This document shows, in pieces, positions 1 through 8,279 of a DNA stretch of 45,993 bases. Location: assembly GCA_029211065.1 (NCBI GenBank), contig JARGFK010000028.1, positions 1 to 45,993 on the forward strand, read 5' to 3'. The number at the start of each line of letters is the position of its first letter. The stretch's first letter is position 1. A model generated the notes under the pieces. That model ran no database searches. It saw only the letters and a list, made by a program, of their open reading frames with translations, and was not told where the DNA came from. Source of the DNA: Desulfobacterales bacterium (GTDB lineage: Bacteria; Desulfobacterota; Desulfobacteria; Desulfobacterales; JARGFK01). The position numbers and the translations under genes are program-made.

Positions 1-300
1 CTGCTTGCTCCTCATCGCCCAAAAGTTCATTCGCATCACAGGCCACCTGACCGATGACATCATGGGCGCTCCACTTGCTGTGAGTCAAAAACTGCTGAAG
101 ATTGCGCGACTTGGAATCCGGAACGACTTCGGCCATCCGGTCCATGTTTTTGCGCGAACCCGCCTGCATCAGGCCGCTGGCATACTGCCGGGCTTTATCA
201 GTCACATTGTGACGGTAGGATTGAAAATGATGACGGTAGCTTTTCACGAAGGACACAAAACGCCCCCCGATACGGGCGAGAACCCTCTGCGGGGTGGCAT
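1..300 (-). CDS. IS701-like transposase, N-terminal fragment (runs off window)
   Basis: The minus-strand frame starting with GCC at 298-296 is open to the window edge. It encodes the N-terminal part of a DDE transposase of the IS701/DDE_5 type. Recognisable pieces are a basic, aromatic start, the stretch RKNMDRMAEVVPDS, then LQQFLTHSKW and DVIGQVACDANELLG. A good ribosome binding site (AGGAGG, 7 nt spacing) precedes an ATG at 300-298, but that ATG is one base out of register with the transposase frame. Restoring a single G (ATGGCC for ATGCC) would give a normal start. As it stands, the copy is either inactivated at its start codon or carries a sequencing error. Catalytic residues lie outside the window. 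Family assignment is from remembered motif similarity. Confidence 0.72.
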
Positions 301-470
301 AAGATTTCCTCCTGGGTTTACGGTTCTTTCTCCGGGGTTGATTTCATGAATACATCCATAGTAAATAACTGAAGTAATTGCAAGAATAATCTTTACAATG
401 TCAAATTAAAGATGTCAAATAAAAACATTATACTATAAAATAGAAATCATACTTAGCAAGGAGATCTCAA

Positions 471-1697
471 ATGGCACGACTTGAACATATGCCCGAAGAC
501 GAGAGGAAGCATTTACTCTCTATTCCCTGTCCTAAATTTACACAAACTCCCTTTGTAAAAGGATCATTATTATCCCAACGACGGGTGGCCCTTATCTCAA
601 CTGCCGGAATTCACCGGCGTGGGGATCAGCCTTTTGAAATGGGGACATCCAACTATCGGATCATTCCGGCTGATGTGACGGCCAATGATCTGGTGATGAG
701 CCATATTTCAACCAATTTTGACCGCACCGGCTTTCAGCAAGACATGAACGTCATTTTCCCCTTGGATCGCCTGCGGGAATTGGTAAAAGAAAGATTAATC
801 GGTTCACTGGCCGATTTCCACTATTCCTTTATGGGTGCAACCGATCCTGCACAGATGGAAGGGACTGCCCGCGCCCTTGCGGGGATCATGAAACACGACT
901 CGGTAAACTCAGTACTGCTAGTGCCGGTCTGACCGCTTTGCACGCGCGCCGTGGGCGGGCTGTCGCATTACATTGAGGACGAAGGCATTGCCACCACACA
1001 TATCAGCCTTATTCGGGAGCATACCGAAGTGATAAAGCCCCCGCGAACCCTTTGGGTACCGTTCGAATTGGGGCGACCTTTGGGAGCGCCCAACGATGCC
1101 GACTTCCAAAAGCGGGTTCTTAGAAATACGCTTAAACTCCTGGAGGCCGACGCCGGGCCTATATTAGTAGACTATACCGAAGAAGCGCCGGTGGCCGAAA
1201 CAGACCAGAAACCCGTGGCTTGCCCGGTAAATTTTGCTTTGCCGCCGAACCCGGACACGCCGGTGGAAAACCTGATCTCCAATTTCAAGCAGGAAGTCGA
1301 TCAAATGCGGGCATGGTATGATACGGCGATAGAAAAGCACGGTCGGACCACCAGCGGAGCGACAGGGCTCTCGGCCGAAGAGACAGCCGCCTTTATAATT
1401 GCCTTCGTTCAGGGCGAGCGTCAGAATAAACGGATGCCGGACCTTGTTCTATCTACCGCCCTGAGGATGGCGGCTCAAGATTTGAAGGCCTACTACCTGG
1501 AGGCGGTTGCGGCTCAGCCCGGACAGCCGACGGACAGTACCAGTCTATCCGATTGGTTCTGGGGTCAAACCGCAGCTGCCAGAATGATCAATGAGGTGCG
1601 GAAAATATGTCTTGAAAGCGGCGATAAAGATCTCAACCTTCTGGGCAAGCTTTTGTTGGTTCCAAGGAGTCAACTTCATCGTTTTAAAGCTTCATAA
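471..1697 (+). CDS. Glycine/sarcosine/betaine/D-proline reductase-type selenoprotein B family protein (Sec at TGA 930-932)
   Basis: The gene encodes 408 residues if TGA 930-932 is read as selenocysteine (residue 154). Before the TGA the product resembles the N-terminal half of the GrdB/PrdB reductase family (VALISTAGIHRRGDQPF, then NFDRTGFQQDMNVIFPLDRL). After it the same frame continues with U-PLC-TRAVGGLSHYIED and KPPRTLWVPFELGRPLG, which is typical of the region beyond the redox centre. The Sec154-x-x-Cys157 motif matches the UxxC/CxxC centre of this family. An AAGGAG ribosome site lies just before ATG 471. No GrdA, GrdE or proprotein partner is nearby, so this is a stand-alone family member and need not be a glycine reductase. 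The last ~140 residues form a helical extension I do not recognise. A hairpin suited to Sec insertion follows the TGA. Reading the TGA as a stop would leave two meaningless halves. Confidence 0.87.
945..959 (+). other. Candidate bacterial SECIS hairpin of the GrdB-like gene
   Basis: Starting 13 nt after the TGA, CGCC and GGCG (948-951 region against 954-957) pair around a GUG loop. One further C-G pair lies outside a G-G mismatch. The loop begins with G and lies about 19 nt after the TGA, within the known 16-37 nt range for bacterial SECIS loops. The stem is short and GC-rich, so on its own this is the weakest of the four hairpins in the window. Confidence 0.5.
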
Positions 1698-1730
1698 CGG
1701 CCGATGGCGCATTTTTTCGGCATCGCCGTT
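1696..1730 (+). terminator. Hairpin after the GrdB-like gene, possible terminator
   Basis: AACGG-C-CGATG (1696-1706) pairs with CATCG-CCGTT (1721-1730), giving ten base pairs with one bulged C. The loop contains a run of six T. It starts on the stop codon of the selenoprotein gene. No T tract follows the stem, so it may be only an attenuating or stabilising structure. Confidence 0.35.
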
Positions 1731-1771
1731 CGGCAGAGGGGCGTTAAAATAGAATCAGCTAACGGGTTATT

Positions 1772-2554
1772 GTGATGGGTATTTACAGTTTACTGCTTTT
1801 ATTCCTGGGAATTCTCATTATCGGTTTGGTGTATGCCAAAACCCGTAGGAACCGGATTTCGCACCACGTTTTATTTGCTATTATTCTTTTATTATTTCTA
1901 ATCGCTTTTTTTTCTATCCATCACCATTTTCAAAAGACCTGCGCTATTTTGTTTGCCGGAAATCTTGATCAAACCATCAGGCTGATTAAGTCATGGGGGG
2001 CTGCCGCCCCCTTAATGAGCCTGCTCTTGATGATCCTTCAAGCGATAATCGCACCCCTGCCCGCTTTTATAGTTACTGCAGCCAATGGTATGGTGTTTGG
2101 AGGTTTCTGGGGGGCAGCTTTATCCTGGTCCGGCGCCCTTATGGGGGCTTTAACATCGTTTTATATCGCACGTCTTTTCGGAAACGTGGCCGCAGAAAAA
2201 ATCATCGGAAACCATAAAGCTGTCGAATTTATAAGGCGTGCCGGTGAAAAAAACGGTTTTTATGTGATTCTTTTGGCCAGGCTGTTGCCATTTATTTCCT
2301 TTGATTTCATAAGCTACATGGCAGGATTAAGCGGCATCCGCACGTGGGCTTTTATTTCCGGCACGGCTCTTGGCATGCTTCCCGCAACGATTGTCTATAC
2401 AGTATTCGGCCATAAAATTTCGGTCATGGAGGAACGTTCTCCAATTATTTTAACAATAACGGTCGTTTTTATCTTTATTCTGGTTGTTTACTCCCTTGTT
2501 AAGGGTGTAAAACCTGATTCGATAAAGGAGAAAACGAGATCAGGCCCTGATTGA
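1772..2554 (+). CDS. TVP38/TMEM64 (SNARE-associated/DedA-like) inner-membrane protein
   Basis: The product is about 260 residues and belongs to the TVP38/TMEM64 branch of the DedA-like membrane proteins, thought to act in lipid or solute movement across the inner membrane. Two hydrophobic N-terminal segments are followed by the family core: a proline-rich re-entrant segment (APLPAFIVTAANGMVFG), the glycine-rich stretch GGFWGAALSWSGALMGA, and later LLARLLPFISFDFISYMAGLSG, then two more membrane segments and a basic tail. GTG 1772 and ATG 1775 are adjacent candidate starts; neither has a strong ribosome site. A second TVP38 protein is encoded at 25758-26456. The gene ends just before an inverted repeat that may terminate it. 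Confidence 0.85.
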   Translation: MMGIYSLLLLFLGILIIGLVYAKTRRNRISHHVLFAIILLLFLIAFFSIHHHFQKTCAILFAGNLDQTIRLIKSWGAAAPLMSLLLMILQAIIAPLPAFIVTAANGMVFGGFWGAALSWSGALMGALTSFYIARLFGNVAAEKIIGNHKAVEFIRRAGEKNGFYVILLARLLPFISFDFISYMAGLSGIRTWAFISGTALGMLPATIVYTVFGHKISVMEERSPIILTITVVFIFILVVYSLVKGVKPDSIKEKTRSGPD

Positions 2555-2606
2555 GAAAAGCAATATAGGATTCAGTAGATGACACACAAGGTCTGATCTC
2601 TTTTTT
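2536..2606 (+). terminator. Long-loop inverted repeat with T tract after the TVP38 gene
   Basis: GAGATCAGGCC at 2536-2546 pairs over 11 positions (one G-U) with GGTCTGATCTC at 2590-2600, and TTTTTT follows at 2601-2606. The first arm overlaps the 3' end of the TVP38 gene. The 43-nt loop is long for an intrinsic terminator, but the stem plus T run at this site, just before a convergent gene, fits that role. Confidence 0.45.
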
Positions 2607-2615
2607 CATAGACCT

Positions 2616-3038
2616 CTAAAATTCGGCCGATAAAGCGCCCACCATGTTTTTCATGTCTTTGGGGTCCCCTGTCGGATGGAGCACGACCATAATCATGGCC
2701 CATTTACCCAAAGGCGATTCGTTAAGCGGGGCCGAATAATGTCCATTGCCCCATCGATCGGTTTTAAACATGTAAGGGGCCGTGCCGGCTCCTGTTTCAT
2801 GTTTGTTGGGTTTCATGTTAACAAACCAGGTGGTATAAACGGAATCGGGTTTAAGCCCTCTGGCTTGAACATTTATATGCTCATTGTCAATAAAAGCGGT
2901 ACCGCTTGCATCCGGGTGCGATTTGGTCGGACCAAGATTAATGATGCCGCTGCCGCTTGCCGCAAAACCGGACGTGCTGAAAATTATTGCGGTCAAGACG
3001 ATTGCCAATACTTTCATGTTGCGAGTGATTTTTTTCAT
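2616..3038 (-). CDS. Small exported protein of unknown function
   Basis: The product has 140 residues. A basic start (MKKITRN), a hydrophobic core and an AxA-like site near GFAASG (about residue 25-28) make a clear Sec signal peptide, so the ~115-residue mature domain should be periplasmic. The mature part is rich in beta-strand-like sequence (INVQARGLKPDSVYTTWFVN, then APYMFKTDRWGNGHYSAP). This pattern resembles small beta-sandwich domains such as those in anti-sigma-K-type extracytoplasmic regions, but I cannot name a family. A strong AAGGAG site precedes ATG 3038. It lies alone on the minus strand between two plus-strand genes, and no function can be given. Confidence 0.75.
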   Translation of the reverse strand: MKKITRNMKVLAIVLTAIIFSTSGFAASGSGIINLGPTKSHPDASGTAFIDNEHINVQARGLKPDSVYTTWFVNMKPNKHETGAGTAPYMFKTDRWGNGHYSAPLNESPLGKWAMIMVVLHPTGDPKDMKNMVGALSAEF

Positions 3039-3220
3039 TTCAGTCTCCTTGTTTAAAATACATGATGTTAAAAAGAATTTAAATCTAAATACATATGCGA
3101 TCCTGATGTCTTTGCTTTATGGGAGATTTATTTTGCCCATTTGCCTATTTGTCGAGTTTATGCTTGAATCCTTACAGTGTAAAAAGTCTATGATGAAACC
3201 AAACGTTAAAGGAGGAAGCC

Positions 3221-3868
3221 ATGAAATTGCAGGATAAGCTGGACGGAATCAAAAGAGATTTTGAGAAAAAAGCGCCCAAGGAGGCTTTAAAAATCATGCA
3301 CCGCGCTGTGGATGATCTGACAAATTCCGGAATTCTGGACCGGACCGTAAAAGTTGGAGATAAGGCGCCGGAATTCATCTTGAGAAACACAAAGGGACAG
3401 GAAGTGGCCTTAAACCAGCTTCTGTCGAAAGGACCGATCGTGCTGGGCTTTTACAGGGGTCGATGGTGACCTTACTGCAATTTAGAGCTGGAGGCTCTAT
3501 CAGAAACGGTCCCGGAAATAGAAGCACTGGGCGCCTCGCTGGTCCTTATCTCTCCCCAATTAGAGGAGCACAATCGCGCCGTTGCCGAGGACAAAGGACT
3601 GGATGTGGAAATCCTCAGCGATCCGGGAAATAAGGTGGCAGAACGCTACGGCATCAAGTATACGCTTCCAGATGATCTTAAGAAATTGTATCAGCAGTTC
3701 AAGATTCATCTTAACGAATACAATGGGGATGATTCCTGGACGCTTCCCATGCCGACCCGGCTCATCATCGATCAGGCCGGCATCATCCAGTATGCAGAAA
3801 TAAGTCCGGACTATACCGTAAGACCGGATCCTGGGGAAACCATAGCGGCATTAAAAGAAATTATTTGA
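3221..3868 (+). CDS. Peroxiredoxin-like selenoprotein (AhpC/TSA family; Sec at TGA 3467-3469)
   Basis: The gene encodes 215 residues when TGA 3467-3469 is read as selenocysteine (residue 83). The redox site reads FYRGRW-U-PYCNLEL, matching the FYRGxWCPYCNxEL motif of an AhpC/TSA-like peroxiredoxin subgroup, with Sec in the position of the first (peroxidatic) cysteine and Cys86 forming UxxC. The thioredoxin fold continues in the same frame: [11 protein letters not shown], then [17 protein letters not shown], then [18 protein letters not shown]. An N-terminal ~40-residue helical region precedes the domain ([12 protein letters not shown]). The predicted role is thiol-dependent reduction of peroxides in the cytoplasm. 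AGGAGG lies before ATG 3221. A six-base-pair hairpin follows the TGA. The gene converges on the glucosidase gene, and the two ends overlap by 8 nt. Confidence 0.9.
3483..3499 (+). other. Candidate bacterial SECIS hairpin of the peroxiredoxin gene
   Basis: TAGAGC (3483-3488) pairs perfectly with GCTCTA (3494-3499) around the loop TGGAG. The loop starts 20 nt after the TGA and has G at its second position, which meets the minimal consensus for bacterial SECIS elements. The hairpin lies within coding sequence, as is usual in bacteria. Confidence 0.7.
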
Positions 3869-6544
3869 AGGGAAATCCCCCTGACTGTTGGATCAACTTG
3901 GCAACGAGACCCGTCCAGCCGGTCTGATGACTGGCCCCCAGGCCCGCGCCGTTGTCGCCGTGAAAGTATTCGTTAAAAAGGACCAGGTTTTTCCAGTGGG
4001 GGTCATTCTGAAAAATGCGCTGCCCGCCGAATATCGGCCGTTCACCATTGCCATTGCGCAAAAACAGTTTCATTAATCTGCGGGACAGTTCGGTGGCCAC
4101 CTCACCAAGCGTCATCATGTTTCCGGAACCGGTGGGACATTCCACCTTCAACGAATCACCATAGTAATGATTGAATTTTTGCAGGGATTCGATCAACAGA
4201 TAATTAATTGGAAACCAGATCGGCCCTCTCCAGTTGGAGTTTCCGCCGAACAACCCGCTTTCGGATTCCGCCGGTTGGTAGCTGATGGTATGCGCCTGGC
4301 CGTCCACATAAAACGAATAGGGATGGTCCTTATGGCATCTGGAAACAGACCGGATACCGAACTCTGAAAGAAATTCGCTTTCATCCAGCATGGATCGCAG
4401 CACCTTAATCAGGCGGTCGCGGTTGACAATTGACAGCAGCCGGCGCGAATTTTCACCCGGCGATTTCACACAGGCGACATTGCCGCTGTCGCGCAGATAA
4501 ACCCGATTTTCGAAGAACCAGTTCAGGCGTCGCTTGAAAATGGGCAGGCTTTCTACGAGATCATCCTCCAGGGTCTCGACGGCGAGCAGCGGCATTAATC
4601 CCACGAGAGAGTGGACTTTAAGTGGAATGATTCTGCCGTCCGGTAAATGCAGGGCGTCGTAAAAAAAACCGTCTTCCTCATTCCAAAGGCTCAGACCGCC
4701 ACGGTAATCGGCAGTCATGGCCCGGGCGATCCGCAGAAAATGTTCAAAAAATTTACTGGCGCTGTCCTGATATACCGGGTTTTTTGCGGCCAGCTCCAAA
4801 GCGATCTTGAGCATGATCAGACAGTAAAATGCCATCCAGGCCGTCCCGTCGGATTGATCGATGTGGCCGCCGGTAGGCAGCGACGCACTGCGGTCGAATA
4901 CACTGATGTTGTCCAACCCGAGAAAACCGCCCTGAAAGACGTTGCGTCCGCCTTCATCCTTTTTATTTACCCACCAGGTAAAGTTCAGCAACAGCTTGTG
5001 AAAGATGCTTTCCAGAAAAGCTCGATCGGCCTTGCCCCGCTGCTTGGCGTCGATTTTATAGACTCGCCAGGCCGCCCAGGCGTGCACCGGCGGGTTGACA
5101 TCGCCGAATTGCCACTCATAGGCCGGCAGCTGCCCGTTGGGATGCATGTACCATTCGCGAGCCATCAGCTCCAGCTGTCGTTTTGCAAAGTCTGCCTCAA
5201 CCAGGGCAAGCGGAATGCAGTGGAACGCCAGATCCCAGGCCGCATACCAGGGATATTCCCATTTGTCGGGCATAGAGATGATATCGAAGTTGCTTAGATG
5301 CTCCCACTCATGGTTGCGCCCGTCACGGCGGGCCTCCGAAACGGGAGGCATGGCCGGGTCGCCTTCTAACCATTGCTCGATATTGTAATAGAAAAACTGT
5401 TTCGTCCAGAGCATGCCGGATAAGGCCTGACGTTGCACACGATTTTCATCGGTGCTCAGGTTGGGATTTTGTATCGCTGCGTAAAATTCGTCAGCCTCTG
5501 CCTGACGTTTTTCAAAAATCTCATCAAAACCCATGAAAGCCAATGGGAGCGTCCGGCTTGAAAGGCGCAACCGCAAAACCCGGGATTCGCCTTGTGCAAT
5601 CACACCGCTGTAAAGGGCTACGACCTTTGTGCCTTCCCCGGCCGGGTTGATCGCTTCTTTTTCTCTGTTGACCAGGTATCGGTGAAACGCATCTTTGACA
5701 TAAAAACCGCCTTTGGGTGAGTTGGAAAAACGGGCTGCATTGGTTTCGTTTTCAGTGAAAAGCAATTCCGCTGCTTTTTCAGCATACAGATAATAGGTGC
5801 CGGCTGCCGGGTGATTAGCTTCCACCGCGGCGATTCCCGCTTTAGCTTTAATCTGTCTGAGCTGAGGTTTTCCCTGCATATCCCCCATAGGGCCTTTTTC
5901 ATACCCCCAGCTCCAGGTATTGCGGAACCAGAGCGTGGGCAGCACATGACATTCGGCGGCCTCGGGTCCTCGGTTTGCCGTCGTGATCCTGATCAGAATA
6001 TCATCCGGGTCGGCCTTGGCATACTCGACAAAGACATCAAAGTATCGGTTTTGCTCAAATATACCGGTATCGATTAATTCATATTCAAAGTCCAAATGAT
6101 CGCGCCGCACATTTTCTGCCAAAAGTTCACTGTAGGGAAACTCCGCCTGGGGATATTTGTAGAGCATTTTCATATAGCTGTGCGTCGGTGTACTATCTAA
6201 ATAGAAATAATATTCCTTGACATCTTCACCGTGATTGCCCTCGGAACCATTCAGCCCGAACATGCGTTCCTTTAGGATCGGGTCCCTGCCGTTCCAAAGG
6301 GCCAGTGCAAAACATAGATACTGAAAACGATCTGATATACCGGCAATGCCGTCTTCACCCCAGCGATAGGCCTTGCTGCGCGCATGATCATGGGGGAAAA
6401 ATCCCAGGCGCTGCCGTCGGCACTGTAATCTTCCCGCACCGTTCCCCAGGAACGCTCACTGAGATAGGGGCCCCATTTTTTCCAGTTTAAACCGTGATTC
6501 CGGTATGATAAAATTCGATGATGTTCAGCCGTCCATTTTGTCAT
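3861..6544 (-). pseudogene. GH63/MGH1-like glucosidase, one frameshift near 6397-6401
   Basis: With one added base the gene would encode about 894 residues, the usual length for the bacterial GH63-type glucosidase family. The N-terminal part (6544 to about 6400) reads [25 protein letters not shown]. From 6263 downward come [54 protein letters not shown] and the C-terminal [15 protein letters not shown], all family hallmarks of an (alpha/alpha)6 barrel. The bridge between the halves is encoded in another frame ([16 protein letters not shown], then [15 protein letters not shown]), so a T is missing from a T run (5 present, 6 expected). Annotators would report two ORFs, 6272-6544 and 3861-6263. 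The family hydrolyses glucosyl linkages in oligosaccharides or compatible-solute glucosides; the substrate is not evident. It may be intact if the missing base is a sequencing error. Confidence 0.85.
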
Positions 6545-6711
6545 ACTGACCCCCAGTCAAATATATTTCACTACTGTATTTGGTTGTTTTTTCTCCGGCA
6601 ATTTGCTAAAACTGTCGAACAAATCCAATATTATAATTAAATTAGAAATATACAAGTGGGTTTTTTAGGCGCAACTTTCCCTAATTATCATATCAGAATC
6701 ATGTGCTGTAA
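6545..6711. promoter_or_regulatory. Divergent promoter region between the glucosidase and the sigma factor
   Basis: This 167-bp AT-rich gap separates two divergently transcribed genes and must hold both start regions. I see AT-rich tracts around 6600-6650 but no repeat or hexamer pair convincing enough to mark. If the ECF sigma factor regulates itself, its promoter would lie here. Confidence 0.3.
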
Positions 6712-7311
6712 ATGACAAAAGAAATTTCAGCCGCAAGCCCCGACCATGACCCCGAAACCTGGCTGGATCAATATGGAGACTACTTGTACCGGTTTGCCCT
6801 TGCCCGCAGCAAGGATCAGGCTGTAGCTGAGGATCTGGTGCAGGAAACTTTCCTGGCTGCCCTGCGTGGTTATAAAAACTTCAAAGGTGATTCCGCTATA
6901 AAGACCTGGCTTACGGCCATTCTCAAGCATAAGATAGTGGATCATCTCAGAAAAAAGAACCGCGAGAGAGCGGTGGATGATGTTGATAGGGTGTCGGAAA
7001 CAGTTGACGGATTTTATCATAACAATGGCAGGTGGAAAGTCCGGCCGGAAAAATGGGATCAAAACCCTTCCGGGATATACGAACAGCATGAATTTCTGGA
7101 TACACTCTATAAATGCCTTTCGGAACTTCCTGCTCGAATCTCCAGAGCGTTCATGCTTAGAGAAATAGAAGGCCTCAATACCGAGGAAATTTGTAAAGAT
7201 TTACAGGTTTCTGCGACTAATAGTTGGGCAATGCTTTACAGGGCAAGAACGTACCTGAGACGCTGCCTTGAAATATTTTGGTTTAACAAGGATAAGGATA
7301 AAAGCATATGA
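6712..7311 (+). CDS. ECF-type RNA polymerase sigma factor (sigma-70 family)
   Basis: The product has 199 residues. Region 2 is clear at about residues 20-80 (DLVQETFLAALRGYKNF, TWLTAILKHKIVDHLRKKNR), and region 4 at about 135-190 (LPARISRAFMLREIEGLNTE, then a helix-turn-helix ending in ARTYLRRCL). A longer-than-usual linker separates them, as in the subgroup often paired with a zinc-finger anti-sigma protein. The stop codon overlaps the start of the next gene (ATGA), so the two proteins are translationally coupled. It should direct RNA polymerase to stress or envelope genes; the target promoters are unknown. ATG 6712 has no strong ribosome site. Confidence 0.92.
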   Translation: MTKEISAASPDHDPETWLDQYGDYLYRFALARSKDQAVAEDLVQETFLAALRGYKNFKGDSAIKTWLTAILKHKIVDHLRKKNRERAVDDVDRVSETVDGFYHNNGRWKVRPEKWDQNPSGIYEQHEFLDTLYKCLSELPARISRAFMLREIEGLNTEEICKDLQVSATNSWAMLYRARTYLRRCLEIFWFNKDKDKSI

Positions 7312-7622
7312 TGTCTCACTGGATGTTTAATTGTAAAGAAGTATCCCGCCGGGTTTCCGAATCAATGGACCGCAGGATCCCTCTTTATCAACGCCTGCTG
7401 ATCCGGATGCATCTCTTGATGTGCAGGCACTGTGCCCGATTCAGGCGGCAGCTTATGTTCATAAGAGAACTTTGTCGCAGCCGAAAACTGAATGAAGACC
7501 TGCCGGATAAACCCGCCTATATGCCCCCGGATGCCCGCGAACGAATCAAGCAGGCACTAAAAGATGCCGCAGGTCGTATGACCTTATCCTGTAAAGGATC
7601 CAGCAAGGCTATCCGTTTCTAA
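7308..7622 (+). CDS. Zinc-finger anti-sigma factor (putative zf-HC2)
   Basis: The product has 104 residues and is very basic. The anti-sigma zinc motif H-x3-C-x2-C is visible (HLLMCRHC), with an upstream cysteine in NCKEVSRRV completing the site. There is no membrane segment, so this is a soluble, cytoplasmic type that would hold the neighbouring sigma factor until a redox or zinc signal releases it. It overlaps the sigma gene by 4 nt. Its 3' end overlaps by 4 nt the end of the convergent small selenoprotein gene. Confidence 0.85.
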   Translation: MMSHWMFNCKEVSRRVSESMDRRIPLYQRLLIRMHLLMCRHCARFRRQLMFIRELCRSRKLNEDLPDKPAYMPPDARERIKQALKDAAGRMTLSCKGSSKAIRF

Positions 7623-7801
7623 ACTTTGTACGGAGACATATCGGTATGATTCGGTTCAAGGACGTCATCCGGTTCTCGCATATATTTTTCCGGCGGGTAA
7701 AAAGCGCTGCATGACCGGCAGCGCAGCAGCACACGCCTTCAAGTCCGCAGGATGACGATTTCGCCTCCGCAGGAAGGGCATTCGGCCAATATTTTCTTCA
7801 T
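7619..7801 (-). CDS. Dual-CXXC small selenoprotein (Sec at TGA 7741-7739)
   Basis: A 60-residue product is encoded from ATG 7801-7799 to TAG 7621-7619 if the in-frame TGA is read as selenocysteine (residue 21). Two CxxC pairs flank it: C8-P-S-C11 and C28-R-S-C31, so the arrangement is CxxC-x9-U-x6-CxxC, like a zinc ribbon or small redox protein. AAGGAGG with 7-nt spacing precedes the ATG, showing a real start. The TGA is followed by a perfect 7-bp hairpin whose loop contains GGUC, as in the E. coli fdhF SECIS. I recall a family called dual CXXC motif small (seleno)protein, which this appears to match; that is memory, not a search. The function is unknown. A standard caller would miss the gene, since the ORF before the TGA has only 20 codons. 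Confidence 0.78.
7704..7724 (-). other. Strong bacterial SECIS hairpin of the dual-CXXC gene
   Basis: On the minus strand GCGCTGC and GCAGCGC form a perfect 7-bp stem around the loop CGGTCAT. The loop lies 22-28 nt after the TGA. It has G at position 2 and a GGU core like the loop bound by SelB in the E. coli formate dehydrogenase message. This is the best SECIS candidate in the window. Confidence 0.8.
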
Positions 7802-8012
7802 TCCAAAACCTCCTTGACTGATTGTGGCTCATTTCTGAGTTTGAATACAGCGATTTATGTCTGCTTTAAGAAAATATTCAAGTTTTATACGCTATTTTGT
7901 AAGCATTCTCCAAGCTTTCAGATAAATCATGCCTGCATAAACATTGTGGCCATATTCAAAAAAAGAAATTGTCATCAGAAACTTCCTCAATTTGGTCAAC
8001 GGCTTTTCCAGA
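7802..8012. other. Gene-poor AT-rich stretch
   Basis: This stretch lies between the start of the dual-CXXC gene and the stop of the minus-strand hypothetical gene. A plus-strand ORF of 68 codons covers it, but it has no ribosome site and unlike-protein composition. I see no convincing gene. It presumably carries the promoter of the dual-CXXC gene. Confidence 0.4.
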
Positions 8013-8267
8013 TTATATGATATCTTCAACCCACCAATTAACATGATTGTAAAAACAGGCGGTTAGATCACACTCGGTTTGGGCATTAAATTCACTAATA
8101 GAAGAATATAAACGATCCAGAATTTGATCAAAGCGGTCTACCTCTGCAAAGTCATCGGGATTTCCGATTTTTGCAACATCTATTCCCCGAAAGGCTGGGC
8201 AGTGATAGATTCCTACGGGCCCCGCCATGAGCATATTAGAGATGCTCAGAACTATAGACATAGGCAA
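8013..8267 (-). CDS. Hypothetical protein, possible remnant with a cysteine-rich C-terminus
   Basis: The product has up to 84 residues (TTG 8267; ATG at 8261). I do not recognise it firmly. The stretches IYHCPAFRGIDVAKIG and ECDLTACFYNHVNWW recall the cysteine-bearing C-terminal (SPASM-like) part of radical SAM enzymes found in surface-polymer clusters, so it may be the tail of a larger lost gene. It lies 12 nt after the FkbM stop codon, in the same reading frame, and shares its low GC. No good ribosome site is seen. Confidence 0.45.
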   Translation of the reverse strand: MPMSIVLSISNMLMAGPVGIYHCPAFRGIDVAKIGNPDDFAEVDRFDQILDRLYSSISEFNAQTECDLTACFYNHVNWWVEDII

Positions 8268-8279
8268 AAGAGCTGAAAC

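Noticed and set aside
4647-5297. Long plus-strand ORF of 216 codons
   Set aside because: It lies wholly opposite the GH63 gene and has no family features; it is a shadow of that gene's codon pattern.
7814-8020. Plus-strand ORF of 68 codons
   Set aside because: It has no ribosome site, unusual composition and no recognisable motif.
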